Source: Acidobacteriaceae bacterium (GTDB lineage Bacteria > Acidobacteriota > Terriglobia > Bryobacterales > Bryobacteraceae). From it: a stretch of DNA of 5,094 bases. The notes beneath the pieces are model-generated. The model did no database searches. It saw nothing but the letters and a program-made list of their open reading frames with translations, and was not told where the DNA came from. The position numbers and the translations under genes were made by a program. This document shows, in pieces, positions 1 to 4,236 of the stretch (its first letter is position 1; each line of letters opens with the position of its first letter). The DNA lies in the NCBI GenBank assembly GCA_019245255.1, contig JAFARV010000667.1, positions 1 through 5,094 on the forward strand, written 5' to 3'.

Positions 1-1
1 T

Positions 2-508
2 ACGCTGGTCCAAGTCTCCGGGCCCGCTAAAGCTTTTCCCACCGAGCAGGTCTCGCTTTGCTACAGCAGTCTGGAATATCCGTATGTTCCCGAAAACCGC
101 GGAGGATCCAGCGAAAGCGGAGAAGGGTTCTTCCTTCCGAGAAAGAAAGCCAGCGTGACGCTTCGCATTATCCGTGCCGATGACCACACTGAGGTAGCAA
201 AGAAGATGATCTCGGTGACACCCGGCGCTTTGCCCGGCGACCCATGCCTTGAATACGTTGTCCCGGCGGCTATCATCAGTTCCACAGGCTCTGCGGATTC
301 GTCGATTGCAGCTGACCTGGTATCGGCGCTGCCTTCTACTGCAGCCTACATTGGGGTTGTCAGTATTAGTGCTCAGCCACTGCCTCCTTCGGCGGTGAGC
401 TCGTCAATGCAAATATTTGCGCTAGGACCCAATGGATTGCCAGTCAATCCCCGGGTTGTTCCGCCATCGGTGACCTGTCCGGCGGATGAGTTCCCATGCT
501 CATATTGA
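2..508 (+). CDS. 3' end of a protein of unknown function (5' truncated by window)
   Basis: The frame is open from the first bases of the window to a TGA at 506-508, giving the last 168 residues of a longer protein. The GTG at 155 is only an internal valine, not a needed start, because no stop precedes it in the window. I do not recognise a family. Residues 1-60 are mixed, with a charged stretch (PRKKASVTLRIIRADDHTEVAKK) that looks like folded domain. From about residue 70 the chain is rich in Ala, Ser, Pro and Val and almost free of charge, and it carries four cysteines in total (about residues 20, 82, 159, 166), the last two in the tail CPADEFPCSY. That composition suits an exported or surface protein of acidobacterial type, but no signal peptide or anchor can be seen. 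A GC-rich hairpin begins 18 nt after the stop. Coding status is fairly secure; function is unknown. Confidence 0.6.
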   Translation, partial: TLVQVSGPAKAFPTEQVSLCYSSLEYPYVPENRGGSSESGEGFFLPRKKASVTLRIIRADDHTEVAKKMISVTPGALPGDPCLEYVVPAAIISSTGSADSSIAADLVSALPSTAAYIGVVSISAQPLPPSAVSSSMQIFALGPNGLPVNPRVVPPSVTCPADEFPCSY

Positions 509-525
509 GACCTAATCGAGGACGA

Positions 526-554
526 GCCTGCCGGTAGCAATTGTGCCGGCAGGC
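526..554. terminator. GC-rich hairpin, possible bidirectional terminator
   Basis: Left arm GCCTGCCGG (526-534) and right arm CCGGCAGGC (546-554) are perfect complements. The stem extends inward by a U-G and an A-U pair to 11 bp with a 7-base loop (GCAATTG). It lies 18 nt past the stop of the upstream gene and downstream of the minus-strand small ORF at 602-718, so it sits where two converging transcripts would end. There is no T-run on either side, so it is not a canonical intrinsic terminator. It could instead be a Rho-linked 3' end hairpin or a dispersed palindromic repeat. Confidence 0.45.
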
Positions 555-558
555 CTCC

Positions 559-581
559 CCAGCGGCACGGTCGACCGCTGG
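559..581. repeat. second short inverted repeat next to the terminator-like hairpin
   Basis: CCAGCGG (559-565) and CCGCTGG (575-581) form a perfect 7-bp stem with a 9-base loop. It starts 4 bp after the 526-554 hairpin, giving tandem hairpins between two converging genes. It may strengthen transcript ending or mRNA 3' protection. A 7-bp stem in GC-rich DNA can arise by chance. Confidence 0.3.
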
Positions 582-601
582 AATCCCGCCTGCTGGCCGT
601 G

Positions 602-718
602 CTAGCTGCGATACCCGAGCTTGTCACCCGCAAACCGTTCGTCTTCTCCCTTTTCGCGAAGCAATGCGGCAACAACAACTGTGATTTGGAGGGCGAGGAC
701 GATCAGTGCGATGTTCAT
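602..718 (-). CDS. putative 38-residue single-span membrane protein
   Basis: On the minus strand an ATG (716-718) opens a 38-codon frame ending in TAG at 602-604. The product starts MNIALIVLALQITVVVAALL, an unbroken hydrophobic helix at residues 3-20, followed by a strongly charged tail (REKGEDERFAGDKLGYRS). This is the layout of small one-span membrane proteins with a soluble C-terminal tail. An in-frame TAG lies two codons before the ATG, so the start is fixed. A purine-rich AGAAGGG lies just before the ATG, but its spacing of about one base is too short for good ribosome binding, which counts against the call. It would be divergent from the 863 gene and would end ahead of the hairpins at 559-581 and 526-554. 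No family is recognised. The hydrophobic run could be chance, since reversed GC-rich DNA often yields Leu/Val/Ala. Confidence 0.35.
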   Translation of the reverse strand: MNIALIVLALQITVVVAALLREKGEDERFAGDKLGYRS

Positions 719-862
719 GCCCTTCTAGAGGCATATTGCGTTCCTGGGTAAGTCATTGAAAACAGGCGCAGGCCGAGCGCGACGATTCATACCCGGTCCC
801 ATATCGGAACGCGAATCTCGAAACGGAACGCAACGCGCCCCAAATGCTAGGATTGGGACGTA
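719..862. promoter_or_regulatory. divergent intergenic region with repeated GGAACGC motif
   Basis: This 144-bp stretch separates the possible minus-strand small gene from the plus-strand unit beginning at 863. CGGAACGC occurs at 805-812 and again at 824-831, a direct repeat 19 bp apart (nearly two helical turns). The longer form GGAACGCAA at 825-833 has its exact inverse, TTGCGTTCC, at 736-744. Such spacing fits a regulator binding one face of DNA, but no known operator is recognised. For the plus strand, TGC-TAGGAT at 845-853 resembles an extended -10 box. If used, it would give an almost leaderless message for the 863 gene. No convincing -35 is seen on either strand. Confidence 0.35.
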
Positions 863-1165
863 GTGAAGCTCGGAGACGCGCTGAAATATACGAAGTACGC
901 GAACGCGGACCATGCGCGCAAGTTTGCCCAGCACATGGTTCCGCACGTGGTCCGTCCGGCGCAGATCATCTGGAATAAGGCGCTTGGCGGATTATTCCTG
1001 GTGCTGGCGTTTATGTTCGCCAGCTACGCCTGGAAGTATTACGGCCTTCTGAAGACGCCTGATGCGAATCCGGTCGCCTTTGGTTTTGCGGTCTTCATGG
1101 CCGCGATCATGGCCGTGTTCGGCACTACTTCGCTGCTCCGGGCGCGCCGGTTATCGCGCCTGTAA
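863..1165 (+). CDS. small two-helix membrane protein of unknown function
   Basis: The gene encodes 100 residues from a GTG start. AGGA at 849-852 and GGGA at 855-858 offer weak ribosome binding. The next in-frame ATG (Met25) would cut into a well-formed N-terminal region. Residues 1-38 are soluble, basic and rich in Lys, His and Arg (LKYTKYANADHARKFAQHMV), and contain an HVVRPAQIIWNK segment leading into the membrane. Predicted helices are at about 40-57 and 70-92, joined by a short loop with YYGLLKTPDANP. The C-terminus is an Arg-rich tail (RARRLSRL), which by the positive-inside rule puts both ends in the cytoplasm. No domain family is recognised. The gene ends 21 nt before trmFO and is probably its first operon partner, though nothing in the protein itself points to tRNA modification or recombination. 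Confidence 0.7.
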   Translation: MKLGDALKYTKYANADHARKFAQHMVPHVVRPAQIIWNKALGGLFLVLAFMFASYAWKYYGLLKTPDANPVAFGFAVFMAAIMAVFGTTSLLRARRLSRL

Positions 1166-1186
1166 CCCACAACCTAGAATGAAAGC

Positions 1187-2548
1187 TTGGAAGCAGTTCA
1201 TGTCATCGGCGCGGGCCTCGCGGGCTGCGAAGCCGCATATCAGGCAGCAGAATCGGGCGCACGGGTCATACTTTACGAAATGCGCCCGCACAAGCGCACG
1301 GCTGCGCACAAAACGGATGCTTTCGGCGAACTGGTTTGCAGTAACTCTCTGAAAAGCGAACAGGAGCATTCCGCGCCTTGGCTGTTGAAGCAGGAGATGC
1401 GGCAGTTCGGGTCGCTGTTGATGCGTGCGGCAGCCATTGCGCGCGTGCCAGGCGGCCATGCGCTCACGGTCGATCGCGATATGTTTTCGGCTGAGATCGA
1501 AAGCGGAATCCGTTCGCATCCGCGCATTGAACTGCGCAGGGGCGAGGTGACCACGCTACCGCATGACGGCATGGTGGTCATTGCAACGGGGCCGTTGACG
1601 AGCGACGCGTTTGCAGAAGAGATCAGCCGTATCACGGGCAGCGACCGGCTCTATTTCTACGACAGCATCAGCCCGATTGTGGCCGCGGATTCGATCGACA
1701 TGTCGGTTGCCTTTCGCGCTTCGAGATATGGGAAATCGCTCGATGGCTCCGATGACTACATTAATTGTCCGTTGAACAAGCATGAGTACTACGCTTTCGT
1801 TGATGCCCTGCTCGCGGCGGAGCACTACGAAGCGCATATTCCGGAGGACAAGTGCCCGTTCTTCGAGGGCTGTCTGCCGATTGAGGAGATTGCGCGGCGC
1901 GGCCCGGAGACACTGCGCTTCGGACCCATGAAAGCTGCTGGACTCACCGATCCGAGCACGGGGCGATGGCCCTACGCAGCCGTGCAACTCAGGCAGGAGA
2001 ATCAACGTGCCGACAGTTATAACCTGGTCGGCTTTCAGAACCATATGCGTTTCGGCGATCAGTCGCGGATCTTCCGGATGATACCGGGACTCGCGAACGC
2101 AGAGTTCCTGCGGTACGGGCAGATGCACCGCAATACGTACATCAACTCGCCGAGCCTGTTGCGACCAACTCTGCAGCTGCGCAACGACGAACGAATTTTC
2201 TTTGCCGGCCAAATCTCGGGGGTCGAAGGTTATGCCGAGTCGATTGCGACGGGGTTAATCGCGGGACGGAATGCGGCGGCACTATTGTTCGGCGAACAGC
2301 CGCAGACGTTTCCGCGAGCGACAGCGCTTGGCAGTTTGTGTCACTACATCACGCATGCTGATGCCAGGAGCTTTCAACCGGCGAACATTACCTTTGATCT
2401 GCTGCCTGGGCTCGACGAGGAGACGAAGCGCCGGTTTCGTCACGACAAGAGGGCACGTCACGCCGAAGTGTGCCGCCGAGCTGAAGCTGCGATGACCGAG
2501 TTCACCAATGCCCACGATTCGCTGGTCGGTTGCGAACTATCTCGCTGA
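1187..2548 (+). CDS. trmFO: TrmFO: methylenetetrahydrofolate--tRNA (uracil-54-C5)-methyltransferase, FADH2-oxidising
   Basis: This cytoplasmic flavoprotein makes m5U54 in the T-loop of tRNA. It takes carbon from 5,10-methylenetetrahydrofolate and electrons from FADH2, unlike SAM-dependent TrmA. The 453-residue length is normal for the family. Visible marks are the N-terminal dinucleotide-binding loop VIGAGLAGCEAA (residues 6-17), then LYEMRP, and the GELVCSNSLKS block with Cys51, the equivalent of the Bacillus subtilis catalytic Cys53. Also present are VIATGPLTSDAF (131-142), FFEGCLPIEE with Cys229 (equivalent to the second functional Cys226), and the C-terminal FAD motif FAGQISGVEGYAESIATG (339-356). 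The start must be TTG at 1187: an in-frame TAG lies at 1175-1177, and the next ATG is codon 32, beyond the FAD loop. Ribosome binding is weak. An ATG at 1179 is out of frame. The last 13 residues are encoded in the overlap with xerC and look like read-through beyond the usual family end near Phe439. Confidence 0.96.
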   Translation: MEAVHVIGAGLAGCEAAYQAAESGARVILYEMRPHKRTAAHKTDAFGELVCSNSLKSEQEHSAPWLLKQEMRQFGSLLMRAAAIARVPGGHALTVDRDMFSAEIESGIRSHPRIELRRGEVTTLPHDGMVVIATGPLTSDAFAEEISRITGSDRLYFYDSISPIVAADSIDMSVAFRASRYGKSLDGSDDYINCPLNKHEYYAFVDALLAAEHYEAHIPEDKCPFFEGCLPIEEIARRGPETLRFGPMKAAGLTDPSTGRWPYAAVQLRQENQRADSYNLVGFQNHMRFGDQSRIFRMIPGLANAEFLRYGQMHRNTYINSPSLLRPTLQLRNDERIFFAGQISGVEGYAESIATGLIAGRNAAALLFGEQPQTFPRATALGSLCHYITHADARSFQPANITFDLLPGLDEETKRRFRHDKRARHAEVCRRAEAAMTEFTNAHDSLVGCELSR

Positions 2549-3398
2549 GCTCGAACGCCGTGGCGCTTCGAAGCACACGGTCAAGAACTACGGTTCGGAT
2601 TTAGAGCAGTTTGCGACATACTTTGAGCCGCCCGATTCGACGCCGCCGGATGTCGAGCAGATTGACTTGCCGTTGCTGCGCGAGTGGCTGGCGGGTCTTT
2701 ACGATCAGGGGCTCGAGACGGTAAGCATCCGGAGGAAGATCGCCGCGGTTCGCGCTATGTTCCGGTTCCTGGTCGAGGAGGGGATCGTTCCCGGCAATGT
2801 GGCCGCACGGCTCCGGACACCAAAAGTGAAGCAGCGACTGCCGGACGTTATGAGCGCGGAGAAGACCAACGCGCTGCTCGATGGCGCGGGCGCCATCGAG
2901 CAGCGCTTCCGGGAGCGCGACATGGCGATTCTCGAACTGCTCTACGGCTGCGGAATTCGGGTTGGGGAGCTGGTCGGGCTCAATCTGGAGGACCTCGATT
3001 TAGGCGAGGGCTGGGTGCGCGTGCGGGGCAAGGGCAACAAAGAGCGGCAGGTGCCGATTGCCGGTTCAGCGCTTGAGGCGCTGAACCGGTACAGCACGGT
3101 CCGGGAGAGCCCGCTCGAAGAGCGGGCGCTGTTCCTCGGGGCGCGTGGAAGACGGCTGAATGACCGGGAGGTGCGGCGGATCGTCAAGGCGTACGCCTTG
3201 ACGGTCGTCGGGGACGTTAGCGTGCATCCCCACAGTTTCCGGCACGCCTATGCCACCCATCTGCTGAGCGACGGAGCGGACCTGCGGGCGATACAAGAGC
3301 TTTTGGGGCACGCCCGGCTTTCGACTACCCAGAAATATACGCAGGTGTCACTCAAGGATCTTATCGCGGTGTACGACAAGGCACACCCTAAGGCTTAG
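2508..3398 (+). CDS. xerC: XerC-type tyrosine recombinase
   Basis: The 296-residue site-specific recombinase is full length for XerC/XerD. These enzymes act as a pair at dif, activated by FtsK, to resolve chromosome dimers at division. The N-terminal SAM-like core-binding domain spans residues 5-90 (LAELERRGASKHTVKNYGSDL). The catalytic domain follows from about 112. All active-site residues are present: Arg151 in GCGIRVGEL, Lys175 in RGKGNKER, His242 and Arg245 in HPHSFRHAYATHLL, His268 in LLGHARLSTTQKYT, and the nucleophile Tyr277. ATG 2508 is the first usable start, since an in-frame TGA lies at 2493-2495. It overlaps trmFO by 41 nt, which suggests coupled translation. Motifs alone do not separate XerC from XerD; the trmFO neighbour, as in Bacillus gid-codV, favours XerC. 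Four strong inverted repeats lie inside the catalytic-domain coding sequence, in segments that vary between homologues, and they have not disrupted the frame. Confidence 0.93.
   Translation: MPTIRWSVANYLAELERRGASKHTVKNYGSDLEQFATYFEPPDSTPPDVEQIDLPLLREWLAGLYDQGLETVSIRRKIAAVRAMFRFLVEEGIVPGNVAARLRTPKVKQRLPDVMSAEKTNALLDGAGAIEQRFRERDMAILELLYGCGIRVGELVGLNLEDLDLGEGWVRVRGKGNKERQVPIAGSALEALNRYSTVRESPLEERALFLGARGRRLNDREVRRIVKAYALTVVGDVSVHPHSFRHAYATHLLSDGADLRAIQELLGHARLSTTQKYTQVSLKDLIAVYDKAHPKA
2871..2906. repeat. intragenic palindrome A in xerC: 17-bp perfect arms, 2-base centre
   Basis: Left arm GCGCTGCTCGATGGCGC (2871-2887) and right arm GCGCCATCGAGCAGCGC (2890-2906) are exact reverse complements around GG. 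It encodes residues 122-133 of XerC (ALLDGAGAIEQR), a variable loop between the SAE-like helix and the first catalytic-arginine helix. Seventeen consecutive complementary positions would be expected by chance about once in 10^10 sites at even base use, so this is structure and not accident. It can extrude as a cruciform or fold as a very stable mRNA hairpin. Confidence 0.85.
3061..3089. repeat. intragenic inverted repeat B in xerC: 12-bp perfect arms, 5-base loop
   Basis: CCGGTTCAGCGC (3061-3072) and GCGCTGAACCGG (3078-3089) flank the loop TTGAG. The stretch encodes XerC residues 185-194 (AGSALEALNR), just after the catalytic Lys175 hairpin. It shares no sequence with palindrome A beyond GC-richness. 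Confidence 0.8.
3109..3127. repeat. intragenic inverted repeat C in xerC: 8-bp arms, GAA loop
   Basis: GCCCGCTC (3109-3116) and GAGCGGGC (3120-3127) flank a three-base loop GAA. It encodes residues 201-207 (SPLEERA), a loop that varies in the family. It is weaker than A, B or D alone, but it begins only 20 bp after B. Confidence 0.6.
3182..3203. repeat. intragenic perfect 22-bp palindrome D in xerC, no spacer
   Basis: The left half CGTCAAGGCGT (3182-3192) is followed directly by its reverse complement ACGCCTTGACG (3193-3203). After one mismatch (3181/3204) two more pairs extend it. It encodes XerC residues 225-232 (IVKAYALT). With no loop it would not fold as tightly in RNA as A or B, but it is an ideal two-fold site for a dimeric DNA-binding protein. 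Confidence 0.75.
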
Positions 3399-4128
3399 CA
3401 CCTGCGGCGAAGCCGTGGCGGGCGAATACGGCCTGAGCGGCCGGACTGAGGAGATACCGAACGAACTGCTCCGCGGCGTCGTGGTTGGCCGAGCCAACCA
3501 CAACGCCGGCTTTCTGGGCGATCGGGCTGTGCCAGTCTGCCGGAAGTACCTCGGCGGGTCGCCCGGCGAGGAGCGAGGCCGAGGTCAGGACGGCGTCGGC
3601 ATTGCCGGACTCGAATAGCTGGAGGGTCTGGCGAACGTTCTCGCCGTAGACGATCTTCTGCCGAACGAAATCCCAGATCCCCAGGTGTCGAATTGCCTGC
3701 TCGGCAGCCACGCCATACGGGGCAAGCTTCGGGTTGGGCAGCGCTATCGTTCGAACCCAATTTGAACCTAAGTCTTTTGGATCGTGGTGCTTACCGTCCC
3801 TCCAAAGGAGCCCAACCCGGCCCGTTGCGTACCAAACGACGGAGCTGGGTTCGATTTTTCGAGCGGCTGCCAATTGATCGATGAACTGGGCGTTGGCAGA
3901 CAGAAAAACGTCGTAAGGAGCTCCGTTTTCGATCTGCTGGGTCAGGATGGCGCTGGCGCTGGTGACCCAGCGGATCTGGATGCCTGGGTTCGAATTTCGG
4001 AATGAGCTGGCGAGCTCGGCTTCGACGGGGGAGAGGTCGGCCGCGGCCGCGACGGTAAGTTCGGCAGCAGACAGTGTTACAGATGCGACAAAAAAAGCGG
4101 CAAGCAGGGTTGACAATCGAAGACTCAT
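3388..4128 (-). CDS. modA: ModA-like periplasmic molybdate-binding protein
   Basis: The 246-residue protein is a substrate-binding component of a molybdate (or tungstate) ABC importer, acting in the periplasm. Met1 at 4128 begins a clear signal peptide (MSLRLSTLLAAFFVASVTLS) with likely cleavage after Ala22, leaving ELTVAAAADLS. There is no lipobox cysteine, so it is a free periplasmic protein. Family marks are AAAADLS with an oxyanion-binding Ser33, the TSASA/LTQQI segment (56-66), GAPYDVFLSAN (69-79), PNPKLAPYGVAAEQ (131-144), YGENVRQTLQLFESGNADAVLTSAS (161-185), and a C-terminal YLLSPAAQAVFARHGF. Where Escherichia coli ModA has a ligand tyrosine late in the chain, this region reads LTSASL, as in many family members with a different fifth ligand. 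The open frame continues upstream antisense to dnaK, but that part is not coding. No good ribosome site precedes the ATG. No modB or modC flanks it. It converges on xerC with an 11-nt overlap of the two gene ends. Confidence 0.9.
   Translation of the reverse strand: MSLRLSTLLAAFFVASVTLSAAELTVAAAADLSPVEAELASSFRNSNPGIQIRWVTSASAILTQQIENGAPYDVFLSANAQFIDQLAAARKIEPSSVVWYATGRVGLLWRDGKHHDPKDLGSNWVRTIALPNPKLAPYGVAAEQAIRHLGIWDFVRQKIVYGENVRQTLQLFESGNADAVLTSASLLAGRPAEVLPADWHSPIAQKAGVVVGSANHDAAEQFVRYLLSPAAQAVFARHGFAAGAKP
3474..3508. repeat. intragenic inverted repeat E in modA: 15 of 16 pairs, CGA loop
   Basis: GTGGTTGGC (3481-3489) and GCCAACCAC (3493-3501) form a perfect 9-bp stem around CGA. After one mismatch (3480/3502) six more pairs follow (3474-3479 with 3503-3508). 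On the modA strand it encodes about residues 207-219 (AGVVVGSANHDAA), a surface segment before the last helix. It shows that the palindromes are not confined to xerC. Confidence 0.75.
3549..3571. repeat. weaker inverted repeat F in modA
   Basis: CCTCG(G)CGGG (3549-3558) pairs with CCCG(G)CGAGG (3562-3571): five pairs, one mismatch, four pairs, with a three-base TCG loop. It lies about 40 bp from repeat E. In GC-rich coding DNA this strength could be chance; it is listed because of its position and its tight three-base loop. Confidence 0.35.
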
Positions 4129-4236
4129 ATTCGATACTGAGAGTGTGCTAAAGACGCTTAAACACGGAAGGCGCGCACAAGGGAGACAACCCGTCCGTGC
4201 GTTCTGGTTGCGGTAAGCGGAGGGGCAAACCAACAT
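4129..4236. promoter_or_regulatory. divergent modA/dnaK intergenic region
   Basis: These 108 bp must hold the promoters of both modA and dnaK unless transcription enters from elsewhere. No confident -35/-10 pair for a housekeeping or heat-shock sigma factor stands out. GAGTGTGCTAA at 4141-4151 resembles one half of the HrcA operator CIRCE (GAGTGCTAA) with two extra bases, but the partner half is missing. A weak 6-bp inverted repeat (CACGGA 4163-4168, TCCGTG 4194-4199) lies in what would be the dnaK leader. Confidence 0.5.
4219..4225 (+). promoter_or_regulatory. ribosome binding site of dnaK
   Basis: GGAGGGG at 4219-4225 is the strongest Shine-Dalgarno match in the window. It ends 11 nt before the ATG at 4237 (13 nt from the GGAGG core), slightly longer than ideal. 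It supports ATG 4237 as the dnaK start, in contrast with the weak sites before trmFO, xerC and modA. Confidence 0.75.

Noticed and set aside
1141..1160. Inverted repeat GGCGCG/CGCGCC just before the stop of the 863 gene as a terminator
   Set aside because: It has a 6-bp stem, an 8-base loop and no T-run, lies inside the coding sequence, and trmFO follows closely in what looks like the same transcript.
1179..1352. ATG 1179 as the start of a gene or of trmFO
   Set aside because: It is out of frame with trmFO and gives a basic nonsense peptide; the TrmFO FAD loop begins correctly from TTG 1187.
1556..2212. 218-residue minus-strand open frame inside trmFO
   Set aside because: It is the antisense shadow of a well-supported gene in GC-rich DNA, with Arg-rich low-quality composition and no motif.
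2551..2571. Quasi-palindrome near the xerC start (TCGAACGCC / GGCG-TTCGA)
   Set aside because: It needs a bulged C and is too short to set apart from chance in GC-rich sequence, though it may be a weaker relative of repeats A-E.
4141..4151. CIRCE (HrcA operator) upstream of dnaK
   Set aside because: Only one half-site is present, with two inserted bases, and no partner TTAGCACTC at the needed 9-bp spacing.
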